A stretch of 43,704 nucleotides of DNA, from NCBI RefSeq assembly GCF_000718325.1, contig NZ_JOFV01000022.1:1-43704 (forward strand), written 5' to 3'. A program made the position numbers and the translations under genes. Under the pieces are notes generated by a model. The model was not told the DNA's origin. It did not search any database and was given only the letters and a program-made list of their open reading frames with translations. Every line of letters begins with the position of its first letter. The stretch's first letter is position 1. Origin of the DNA: Oerskovia turbata (GTDB lineage: Bacteria; Actinomycetota; Actinomycetes; Actinomycetales; Cellulomonadaceae). Shown here in pieces: positions 24,757 through 31,669 of the stretch.

Positions 24757-24797
24757 CGAAAGGCCCGCCTCCTCGCGACGAGGAGGCGGGCCTTTCG
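24757..24797. terminator. Terminator after csoR
   Basis: A perfect 19-base stem (24757-24775 with 24779-24797) has a three-base CGA loop. It opens with CGAAAGG and closes with CCTTTCG. Its symmetry suits both csoR (plus) and the GlsB-like gene (minus). It is followed by TCGTGTTGCCACC, also found after the hairpin at 31348-31382. Confidence 0.85.
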
Positions 24798-24860
24798 TGT
24801 TGCCACCGCGGCCGGACGGGGCGCGACGGGCGCGCGGTGACGGCCTGGGGGACCGTGCGG

Positions 24861-25130
24861 TCAGGCGGTGCGGCCGTTGCGGCCGCGGATCGCGCCGTAG
24901 ACGCCCAGCACGATCACGGAGCCCACGATCGCGAGCAGCCACGTCTGGATCGAGAAGAACTCCTCGAGCGGCGCCGAGAACAGGACGCTCCCGAGCCAGC
25001 CGCCGAGCAGTGCGCCGAGGATCCCGAGGAGGATCGTCATCAGGATCGACCCGGTCTGCTTGCCCGGGAGGATGGCGCGAGCGATGAGTCCGGCGAGCAG
25101 TCCCAGAACGATGAATGCGAGGAAACCCAT
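24861..25130 (-). CDS. GlsB/YeaQ/YmgE-type membrane protein
   Basis: An 89-residue protein with three hydrophobic helices. The conserved glycine-rich pattern GFLAFIVLGLLAGLIARAILPGKQTGS is followed by MTILLGILGALLGGWLGSVLF, diagnostic of the transglycosylase-associated/GlsB family. These proteins are stress-linked and of unclear biochemistry. The ATG at 25130 has AAAGGAG upstream; the longer frame beyond it reads as non-coding. It is convergent with csoR across a shared terminator. Confidence 0.88.
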   Translation of the reverse strand: MGFLAFIVLGLLAGLIARAILPGKQTGSILMTILLGILGALLGGWLGSVLFSAPLEEFFSIQTWLLAIVGSVIVLGVYGAIRGRNGRTA

Positions 25131-25504
25131 GTCATTCTCCTTTTGTCCCGTATGTGCCTTATTGGCCGGTGAGTCCCTACCTTGACACCGCCTCGGGCGG
25201 CTCGCACGTCGAAAGACGCCGAACGTCGGACACGTCACTTTTCGCGCTCTTCCGCTTGCGTGGGCCCGCGACGGGTGGCATCGCGCGCCCACGCACCTGG
25301 TCGTACCGTGAGGAAGGGCTCGGGTGCCGGCCACGAGCCCGCGGTGATCCGGATGCCGCATCGAACCGGGATGCCGGTACGGTGGAGCACTACCTGGACC
25401 GGCGGCCAGACGCCTCGCGTGCGTGCCGTCGTCGGGAAGGCCCTTCCTGCGGCCCGCAAGAACCACCCGTGAACCCACGACACGACCAGTACGGAGCGAA
25501 GAGC
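25131..25504. other. Divergent promoter region with no gene seen
   Basis: These 374 bases separate the GlsB-like gene (minus) from the 69-residue membrane protein gene (plus). I see no convincing protein frame. Close to the GlsB start are AAAGGAG and a relatively AT-rich stretch (25138-25165) that may hold its promoter. No confident -35/-10 pair could be placed on either side. Confidence 0.4.
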
Positions 25505-25714
25505 ATGAGCAGCCAGACGACGCAGCGCAACGAGGCCACCGAGCGAGCCGGGGCCGTCGCCCGCTTCCTCGTGGCGATGGTCCTGTTCGTGGGCGGGATC
25601 GTCGCCTTCGGGTGGGCCTTCACGGTCGAGTCGAACCACGCGCTCATCTTCTCCGCCGGTCTCCTCCTGGTCACCCTCGGCTGCTTCGTCCCGATGGCGG
25701 GCCGCGACCGCTGA
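25505..25714 (+). CDS. 69-residue two-helix membrane protein
   Basis: A small protein with a polar N-terminus (1-17) and two membrane helices (about 18-40 and 46-63, LFVGGIVAFGWAFTV and ALIFSAGLLLVTLGCFVPMAG), ending in GRDR. I do not recognise a named family; such proteins are common in actinobacteria. The ATG at 25505 is preceded by GGAG about 10 bases upstream. It is followed 20 bases later by a strong shared terminator and so is a single-gene unit. Confidence 0.7.
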   Translation: MSSQTTQRNEATERAGAVARFLVAMVLFVGGIVAFGWAFTVESNHALIFSAGLLLVTLGCFVPMAGRDR

Positions 25715-25734
25715 CCCGGCCCGACGGCCGCCGC

Positions 25735-25779
25735 ACGAGGGAGGGGCTCCGCACCGATGGTGCGGAGCCCCTCCCTCGT
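25735..25779. terminator. Bidirectional terminator between the small protein gene and metE
   Basis: A perfect 21-base stem (25735-25755 with 25759-25779) closes a GAT loop. It lies between two convergent genes. The arms contain GGAGGGGCTCCGCACC-type GC-rich sequence and there is no U-tract. Confidence 0.85.
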
Positions 25780-25819
25780 CTGTCGGGCGTCGTCCGCCTG
25801 TCGAGCGTCGTCGAGCGCG

Positions 25820-28174
25820 TCAGCCGAGCTGTGCGCGCACCGCGTTCGTCGCCGAGACGAGGTTCTCGAGCGACGCCACGGTCTCCTCGTAGCGGCGCGT
25901 CTTGAGGCCGCAGTCCGGGTTGACCCACACGAGGCGCGGGTCGATCGACTTCACGGCGAGCTCGAGCAGGTCGGTGACCTCCTCGGTCGACGGGACGCGC
26001 GGCGAGTGGATGTCGTACACGCCCGGGCCGATGCCGCGCGCGTAGCCGGCCTCGGCGAGCTCGGGCACGATCTCCATGCGCGAGCGCGCGGCCTCGACCG
26101 ACGTCACGTCGGCGTCGAGGCCGTCGATCGCGCCGATGACCTCACCGAACTCCGAGTAGCACAGGTGCGTGTGGATCTGCGTCTCGGCCACGACCCCTGC
26201 GGTCGCGAGGCGGAATGAGCTTACCGACCAGTCGAGGTACGCGGCCTGGTCGGCCCTGCGCAGGGGCAGGAGCTCGCGCAGAGCGGGCTCGTCGACCTGG
26301 ATGATGCCGATGCCGGCCGCCTCCAGGTCCGCGATCTCGTCGCGCAGCGCCAGGCCCACCTGGTTCGCCGTGTCCCCGAGCGGCTGGTCGTCGCGCACGA
26401 ACGACCACGCGAGGATCGTGACCGGACCGGTCAGCATGCCCTTGACCGGCTTCTCGGTGAGCGAGGCCGTGAACGTCGACCAGTCGACCGTGATGGGGGC
26501 CGGACGCGTGACGTCGCCCCACAGGATCGGCGGGCGCACGCAGCGCGACCCGTACGACTGGACCCAGCCGTTCGCCGTGACCGCGAACCCGTCGAGGTTC
26601 TCCGCGAAGTACTGCACCATGTCGTTGCGCTCGGGCTCGCCGTGCACCAGGACGTCCAGGCCGATCTGCTCCTGGAGCTCGACCACGCGGCGGATCTCGT
26701 CCTGCATCGCGGTCGTGTAGTCCGCGTCGGACAGCTCGCCCTTGACGTTGAGCGCACGCGCCCGGCGGATCTCCGGGGTCTGCGGGAACGACCCGATGGT
26801 CGTGGTCGGCAGCAGCGGAAGGTTCAGCGTGGCCTGCTGGGCGGCCGCGCGCTCGGCGTAGTCGCCGCGCGAGAAGTCACCCTCGGTCAGGGCCGCGGCC
26901 CGCTCGCGCACCGCAGGCACGACGACGCCGCTCGCCTCGGCGCGGCTCGCGACGGCCGCGCGGGACGCCTCGATCTCGGCGCCGACGGCGTCGCGGCCCT
27001 CGGTCAGGGCGCGCGCGAGGACCGCGACCTCCCCGACCTTCTGGTCGGCGAACGCGAGCCAGTCGCGCAGGCGCACGTCGATCGCGCCGGTCGTCCAGTC
27101 CTCGTCCTCGACGTCGTGCGGGACGTGCAGGAGCGAGGTCGAGGTGCCGACGGTGACGGCGCCTGCTCCCAGGCCGGACAGCCCCTCGACCAGGGCGAGC
27201 TTCGCCGCGAGGTCGGCACGCCAGACGTTGTGGCCGTCGACCACGCCCGCGACGACAGTCTTGTCCGCGAGGCCCGCGACGGGGCCCGCCGGGACGGCGC
27301 CCTTGACGAGGTCGAGCGAGATCGCCTCGACGTCGGTCGCGGCGAGGAGCGCGAGGCCGTCGTGCTCACCCTGGAGACCGCCGAACGGCGCCCCCACGAG
27401 GATCGCGGGACGCTCGGAACCCACCGCGAGCTCGCTCGCGAGCACGCGGTACGCCTCGGTGACCGCGGCATGGACCTCGGCGGCCGGGACGTCGATCGAG
27501 TCGGACACGAGCGCGGGCTCGTCGAGCTGCACCCACGGTGCGCCCGCCGCGGCCAGGGCGCGCAGCAGCTCGACGTACACGGGCAGGACGTCCGCGAGGC
27601 GCGAGAGCGGGCTGAACCCGGGTGCGCTGTCGTCGGCGGCCTTGGACAGCGCGAGGAACGTGACCGGCCCGACGACGACGGGCCGGGTCACGACGCCCGC
27701 GTCCTTGGCCTCGACGAACTGGCGCACGATGCGGTCGTCCGCGAAGCGGAACGGCGTCGACTCGCTGATCTCGGGGACCAGGTAGTGGTAGTTCGTGTCG
27801 AACCACTTGGTCATCTCGAGCGGGGCGTCCTCGCCCGCGCCGCGCGCGACCGTGAAGTAGCCCGCGAGGTCCAGCGCACCCTTCTCGTCGGTGAGCGACG
27901 CGAAGCGCGACGGGACCGCCCCGAGGAGAGCGACGACGTCGAGCACCTGGTCGTAGTAGGAGAACGAGCCGGGTACGGCGCCCGACGAGGCGTCGAGGCC
28001 CAGGTCGACGAGGCGCTTCGCTGCGGCGACGCGCAGCGCCGAGGCCGTGGCCTCGAGCTCGTCGGCGGCGGTCCGGCCGGCCCAGAAGGACTCGACGGCC
28101 TTCTTGAGCTCGCGGCGCGGGCCGATGCGGGGGTATCCGAGGACGGAACCGGACGGGAACGTGGGTGCACTCAT
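25820..28174 (-). CDS. metE: Cobalamin-independent methionine synthase MetE
   Basis: A 784-residue enzyme that transfers the methyl group of methyltetrahydropteroyl-polyglutamate to homocysteine. It has two TIM-barrel domains. The N-terminal half starts [19 protein letters not shown]. The catalytic half begins near 430 with [16 protein letters not shown] and contains [15 protein letters not shown]. The zinc ligands are visible in [11 protein letters not shown] (His and Cys) and NPDCGLKTR (Cys). Length is normal. It is 20 bases downstream of metF and should be co-transcribed, placing it under the same SAM-responsive leader. The ATG at 28174 was chosen by the GYPRIGP family start and GAGGT upstream. 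Confidence 0.96.
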   Translation of the reverse strand: MSAPTFPSGSVLGYPRIGPRRELKKAVESFWAGRTAADELEATASALRVAAAKRLVDLGLDASSGAVPGSFSYYDQVLDVVALLGAVPSRFASLTDEKGALDLAGYFTVARGAGEDAPLEMTKWFDTNYHYLVPEISESTPFRFADDRIVRQFVEAKDAGVVTRPVVVGPVTFLALSKAADDSAPGFSPLSRLADVLPVYVELLRALAAAGAPWVQLDEPALVSDSIDVPAAEVHAAVTEAYRVLASELAVGSERPAILVGAPFGGLQGEHDGLALLAATDVEAISLDLVKGAVPAGPVAGLADKTVVAGVVDGHNVWRADLAAKLALVEGLSGLGAGAVTVGTSTSLLHVPHDVEDEDWTTGAIDVRLRDWLAFADQKVGEVAVLARALTEGRDAVGAEIEASRAAVASRAEASGVVVPAVRERAAALTEGDFSRGDYAERAAAQQATLNLPLLPTTTIGSFPQTPEIRRARALNVKGELSDADYTTAMQDEIRRVVELQEQIGLDVLVHGEPERNDMVQYFAENLDGFAVTANGWVQSYGSRCVRPPILWGDVTRPAPITVDWSTFTASLTEKPVKGMLTGPVTILAWSFVRDDQPLGDTANQVGLALRDEIADLEAAGIGIIQVDEPALRELLPLRRADQAAYLDWSVSSFRLATAGVVAETQIHTHLCYSEFGEVIGAIDGLDADVTSVEAARSRMEIVPELAEAGYARGIGPGVYDIHSPRVPSTEEVTDLLELAVKSIDPRLVWVNPDCGLKTRRYEETVASLENLVSATNAVRAQLG

Positions 28175-28194
28175 GGTGAATACCTCTGAACTGG

Positions 28195-29244
28195 TCAGAC
28201 CGAGGAGCTGCCCAGGGCAGGCTCGGCGGAGGGAAGGGGAGTGCCGGAGACCCACGGCCCGCTGGCCAGGTCGGGGGTGCGGGACGAGACGCCGTCGGCG
28301 TCCCCCGCTGCCCCACCGCCGAGGTCGACTCCCTCGAGCAGGTCTAGAGCGGCTTGGTGCTTGTTGAACGTGTAGATGTGGAGGCCGGGCGCGCCGGCCG
28401 CGAGGACGCGGCGCGCGAGCTCGACCGAGTGCCGGATGCCCAGGGCGTGGCGCGCGTCCGGGTCCGGCTCGGCCTCAAGAGCCTCGACGACGCGGCGCGG
28501 TGCCGGGACGCCCGTGAGCTCCTCGACGCGCGCGAGGCGGGCCGGGTCCGTCATGGGCAGGAGGCCAGCGAGGATCGGGATGGTCACGCCCGCGGCGCGC
28601 GCCTCGGCGACGAAGTCGATGTAGGAGGACGCCTCGTAGAAGAGCTGCGTGATCGCGAAGTCCGCACCGGCCTGCTGCTTCTGCCAGAGGCGGCGCACCT
28701 CCTGGGTGCGGCTCGTCCCGGCGGCCAGGTTCCCGTCGGGGAACGTCGCGACCGCGATGGTCAGCGGGCGGGCCGCGCCGCGCAGCGCGACGCTCGGGCT
28801 CGCGGCGCAGCGCGACGCCTCGACCTCGCGCAGCAGGGCCACGAGCTCGGTGCTCGACCGCACGCCGTCCTCGGCGGGGCGCCAGTCCGGCTGGTCGCGC
28901 GGAGGGTCGCCCCGCAGGGCGAGGAAGCTGCGCACGCCCGCGTCGAGGAAGTCCGTGATGACGTCCTCGACGTCCTCGCGCGACGCACCCACGCACGTCA
29001 GGTGCGCGATCGGCAGCACGGGCGTGCCGTGCAGGAGCTGGCTGATGACACGGCGGGAGGTCTCGCGGTCCGTGCCCGCCGCGCCGTACGTGACCGACAC
29101 GAAGTCGGGGGACGTCGCGACGAGGCGGCGAGCCGTCTCCCAGAACTTGGGCGCGGCGTCGGGACGGCGCGGGGGCATGAGCTCGAACGACACCGTGGGT
29201 CGCGGTGCCTCGTGCCCGAAGTGCCCCAGGTCGACGATGCTCAT
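28195..29244 (-). CDS. metF: Methylenetetrahydrofolate reductase MetF
   Basis: A 349-residue flavoprotein TIM barrel that makes 5-methyl-THF for MetE. Family blocks include [27 protein letters not shown] and [11 protein letters not shown]. About 45 residues after the barrel (from near 305) form a Gly/Ala/Ser-rich tail not typical of the family. The ATG overlaps the stop of a 36-codon leader ORF (ATGA) and has no clear Shine-Dalgarno sequence of its own. Translation is therefore likely coupled to the leader, which lies behind a SAM-clan riboswitch. Confidence 0.93.
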   Translation of the reverse strand: MSIVDLGHFGHEAPRPTVSFELMPPRRPDAAPKFWETARRLVATSPDFVSVTYGAAGTDRETSRRVISQLLHGTPVLPIAHLTCVGASREDVEDVITDFLDAGVRSFLALRGDPPRDQPDWRPAEDGVRSSTELVALLREVEASRCAASPSVALRGAARPLTIAVATFPDGNLAAGTSRTQEVRRLWQKQQAGADFAITQLFYEASSYIDFVAEARAAGVTIPILAGLLPMTDPARLARVEELTGVPAPRRVVEALEAEPDPDARHALGIRHSVELARRVLAAGAPGLHIYTFNKHQAALDLLEGVDLGGGAAGDADGVSSRTPDLASGPWVSGTPLPSAEPALGSSSV

Positions 29245-29351
29245 CGCGCGACCGCCGGGAGGGGCGTGCTGGTGGTGGCCAGGACGGCCGTGCGGTTGGC
29301 GCGTGGGAACCCGGTGCAGTGCGGGGTTGCGCAGGAAGATGCCTCGGTCAT
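29241..29351 (-). CDS. 36-residue leader peptide ORF upstream of metF
   Basis: An open frame of 36 codons, beginning MTEASSCATPHCTGFPRANR and ending LPAVAR, runs to a TGA that overlaps the metF ATG. It is preceded by GGAG with 7-base spacing. That GGAG overlaps the 3' strand of the riboswitch P1 helix, so ligand binding could hide it. The peptide has two cysteines but no methionine run. The evidence is the position and overlap; expression has not been shown. Confidence 0.6.
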   Translation of the reverse strand: MTEASSCATPHCTGFPRANRTAVLATTSTPLPAVAR

Positions 29352-29359
29352 GAATCGCT

Positions 29360-29456
29360 CCATCGAACCTGGCTGTAGCACCCGTACCCGCGGGAGGCTT
29401 CCGTTGGGGGGTTGCTGCGGTGTCAACGAGCCAGGACTCTCGACCGCTCTGGATGG
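29360..29456 (-). promoter_or_regulatory. SAM-clan riboswitch (SAM-IV or SAM-I/IV-like)
   Basis: The transcribed strand carries the S-box core in order: an AGAG after P1, a P2 arm closed by GCGGT/ACCGC, the conserved GCAACC, a P3 region, then GGTGCTA. P1 is CCATC (29452-29456) with GATGG (29360-29364). The P2 loop CCTGGCT can pair with AGCCAGG just before P1, a 7-base pseudoknot. No helix lies between GGTGCTA and the pseudoknot strand, which fits SAM-IV or SAM-I/IV better than SAM-I. It should reduce metF-metE expression when S-adenosylmethionine is plentiful. Confidence 0.82.
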
Positions 29457-29464
29457 TGTTGACG

Positions 29465-29470
29465 ATCGTA
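29465..29470 (-). promoter_or_regulatory. -10 box of the metF-metE operon
   Basis: TACGAT on the minus strand would start transcription around 29458, directly at the 5' edge of the riboswitch. The -35 region (TGGCTC) is weak. Confidence 0.5.
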
Positions 29471-29704
29471 GGGGGAATCCATGATCTGAGCCAGTATCTG
29501 CTCGAAGCGTGAGACGGAGGGGTCCGGGGTGGTCCTGCGACCGGGTCCACGGTGCGTCCACGCGGTCGCGGGGCGCTCCCTCGGGCCCTGCGGTCGTCCT
29601 TCCAACGTACGCCTGTTCACGCGTTGGGAGGACTGGGGGGCCGACCTCGCTCGATCGCCGCACCGGCTTGTCGGTGCCGGGTGACTCACGCTGTCGAGTG
29701 CGGT

Positions 29705-31300
29705 TCAATGGTTGATCGTCGACACAGGCTCAGACATCGCGGACGCGGACTCGTGCGCGGGCACGGGTGAGTCAGCCATGAGCTGTACCGCGAAACTGGT
29801 CAGGGCGCCGGTCTCCTCGGTGATCCGTGTAAAGCAGGCCTCGGACACCGAGTTCAGCAGGTCGAGAGGTGACTGACAGGAGCCATCTGTCTGCTGAGGC
29901 AAACGTGGGTGTGGTGTCTGCCACCAGTCGAGCAGGGCCGCCGTGACGTGCACGGGTTGAGCGCCGACGCACGTGTCGCTGAGGAACTTGTTCACCTCTG
30001 CGAGCGCATCAATGATCTTCCCGTCACGGAACTGGAACGCGGGATAGTACTTCGCCCCGCCGATCTCGACCTCGAGCACCACCCCAAAATGTCGATAGGT
30101 CCTCAGCAGCTGTCGCTGGGCCCTCTTCCTCGCGCGTCCCGCCTGCTCCGACGGCGGTGGCGTCCCGGTCGCCTCGAATTCAACGTCAACGAGCGCTGCG
30201 CGGGTCTTGGCGGCGGTGAGGCTCTCGGTCTGATCGAGCAAGTTCGCCGCCAGCATGGGCGCAGAGTCGATCCTGAATCCGCGGTCCCAGACCGGACTTG
30301 ATCTCCAGTCGGTGGGGAAGCCCAGCTGACCCATCGAGAACCGAAGCCCCAGCGACCGAGACTCGATGAAGTCGACGAGATCGACTACATCGGTCCGACC
30401 CGGCGCGATGCTCAAGAGCAGATGGCGCATGATCAGGACCACGCCGTAGAGCTTGTTGTTGACTCCTGTGTCGGCGAGGCAAGCGAGGTGGGTGTCGCCG
30501 GCCCCCTTCCGCGCCTGCCCCGGAGCGTCGATCAGAACGTCAAACGTGCGATTCCACAGTCGACCGTAGTGTGCGCAGATATTCCGCACGTTCCGAAGGT
30601 TGTTGAGCCAGTTTGCAAGTGCCCCACGGTCCCCGCGACCGTCAGCGGTGTGGACCTGAAATCGCGCAGCGAGAATCTCTTGGTCGACCTGCGGCATTAA
30701 GGTATAGAGGTTGCTGAGTACCCCGAACGACATCACCTCGGTTGCGACCCAGATCGGGAGATGTGGCCCGTACTTCTCGCGGAAGTGCAAGACGAACACG
30801 TCCCGTGCGCGTCGCTCGTGGCGGTCGTACTCCTCGAGCCATTCGCGATAGGCCGCAGTCGGTTCGGGAACCGCACCGGGTTCGGGATCGTGCACCGCTC
30901 CCAGAGTCTCCGGACACCTATGCGCGAACGTGCCGGCCCTGCCGAGCCTGTGGCCGATGAAGAACCGGAACGAGGTCTCGATCGAGCTGAGCATGTCGTT
31001 CAGGCGCGTACGGAGCTCGTGGTCAAAGTCGTAGAGGGCAACTACGTGCGCGAGACTGGTCCCGTCGACGAACGAGTCGAGTCGGATCTCGCGCCCATCA
31101 TCGTCGAGCTGCGGTTCGGGAGGCGTCGGTCGTGCCCGATACAGATGCCAGTAGCCCGAGAGACGGTAGTACCCGTAGCGTTCCAGGATGCCGGATGCGA
31201 AGGACGCTGTGCTGCAGTCCATCCCGCGCTCGCGTAGACGACGAGCCTGCTCCGGCACCGTCAGGAACGGCTTTGCGTAAGTGCTGTCCAGGCTCGTCAC
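29705..31300 (-). CDS. Abi_2 (AbiD/AbiF) protein with MbcA/ParS-like C-terminal region
   Basis: A 531-residue protein. Residues 1-340 match the Abi_2 family throughout: KPFLTVPEQARRLRERGM, YGYYRLSGYWHLY, a LYDFDHELR helix, LPIWVATEVMSFGVLSNLY and the HEPN-type motif RNICAH (R239, H244) followed by YGRLWNR. Abi_2 proteins abort phage infection, probably as RNases. Residues ~390-485 differ: a basic segment, then YYPAFQF, ALAEVNKFL, LLDWWQTPHPRL and SPLDLL. This order recalls the MbcA/ParS/Xre toxin-binding (DUF2384-like) domain. The start is GTG six bases after TAGATT. The gene is less GC-rich than its flanks and stands alone, as expected of a horizontally acquired defence gene. The first part is secure, the second is suggestive. 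Confidence 0.8.
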   Translation of the reverse strand: MTSLDSTYAKPFLTVPEQARRLRERGMDCSTASFASGILERYGYYRLSGYWHLYRARPTPPEPQLDDDGREIRLDSFVDGTSLAHVVALYDFDHELRTRLNDMLSSIETSFRFFIGHRLGRAGTFAHRCPETLGAVHDPEPGAVPEPTAAYREWLEEYDRHERRARDVFVLHFREKYGPHLPIWVATEVMSFGVLSNLYTLMPQVDQEILAARFQVHTADGRGDRGALANWLNNLRNVRNICAHYGRLWNRTFDVLIDAPGQARKGAGDTHLACLADTGVNNKLYGVVLIMRHLLLSIAPGRTDVVDLVDFIESRSLGLRFSMGQLGFPTDWRSSPVWDRGFRIDSAPMLAANLLDQTESLTAAKTRAALVDVEFEATGTPPPSEQAGRARKRAQRQLLRTYRHFGVVLEVEIGGAKYYPAFQFRDGKIIDALAEVNKFLSDTCVGAQPVHVTAALLDWWQTPHPRLPQQTDGSCQSPLDLLNSVSEACFTRITEETGALTSFAVQLMADSPVPAHESASAMSEPVSTINH

Positions 31301-31306
31301 GTGCGC

Positions 31307-31312
31307 AATCTA
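31307..31312 (-). promoter_or_regulatory. -10 box of the Abi_2 gene
   Basis: TAGATT on the minus strand is six bases from the GTG start at 31300, giving a leaderless arrangement. Confidence 0.5.
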
Positions 31313-31347
31313 CTGGAGCAGGCACTGGAGTGGTAGAACGAAAAAGA

Positions 31348-31382
31348 ACAGGCCCGCGTCTCATCAAGAGAAGCGAGCCTGT
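31348..31382 (-). terminator. U-tract terminator between the GH31 and Abi_2 genes
   Basis: A 15-base stem with two mismatches (31348-31362 with 31368-31382) closes an ATCAA loop. Read on the minus strand it is followed by TTCTTTTTCG, the only clear U-tract terminator in the window. It stops transcription arriving from the GH31 operon before the Abi_2 promoter. Confidence 0.75.
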
Positions 31383-31542
31383 CGTGTTGCCACCAGGTTA
31401 CGGGCGAAGGGGAGGAGCGTCAAGGGTTGCGACGGCCATGGTCCCGGTGATCCCGGCGTTGAGAGGAACCAGGGCTGGCGGCTTGACGACGAGAGCCGGG
31501 CTCATCCGTCTGCGGGCTTCCGGCAGCAGCGACAGCATGTGC

Positions 31543-31580
31543 GAGCAGGGCCCCACCTGCGGACGGGTGGGGCCCTGCTC
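31543..31580 (-). terminator. Terminator after the GH31 gene
   Basis: A perfect 15-base stem (GAGCAGGGCCCCACC at 31543-31557 with 31566-31580) closes an 8-base loop. It lies 90 bases past the GH31 stop and upstream of the U-tract hairpin, giving two tandem terminators. Confidence 0.75.
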
Positions 31581-31602
31581 ACCGCTGGTGCTGCGCGTCT
31601 GC

Positions 31603-31658
31603 CCGCCGGACCGCCGGACCGCCGGACCGCCGGACCGCCGGACCGCCGGCCCGCCGGA
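31603..31658. repeat. Seven tandem copies of CCGCCGGA
   Basis: Seven contiguous 8-base units run from 31603 to 31658; six are identical and the sixth reads CCGCCGGC. They lie just beyond the GH31 stop codon, between the gene and its terminator. Copy number is likely to vary by slippage. Confidence 0.9.
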
Positions 31659-31669
31659 CCGACAAGCGA

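Noticed and set aside
26642..28189. A 515-codon plus-strand frame opposite metE
   Set aside because: metE is unmistakable on the other strand; this frame is its complement shadow.
29360..29456. Classical SAM-I (S-box) with an internal P4 helix
   Set aside because: The core matches S-box sequence, but no P4 helix fits between GGTGCTA and the P1 strand, so a SAM-IV or SAM-I/IV form is preferred.
31603..31658. A CRISPR-like repeat array
   Set aside because: The units are contiguous 8-mers with no spacers and there are no cas genes.
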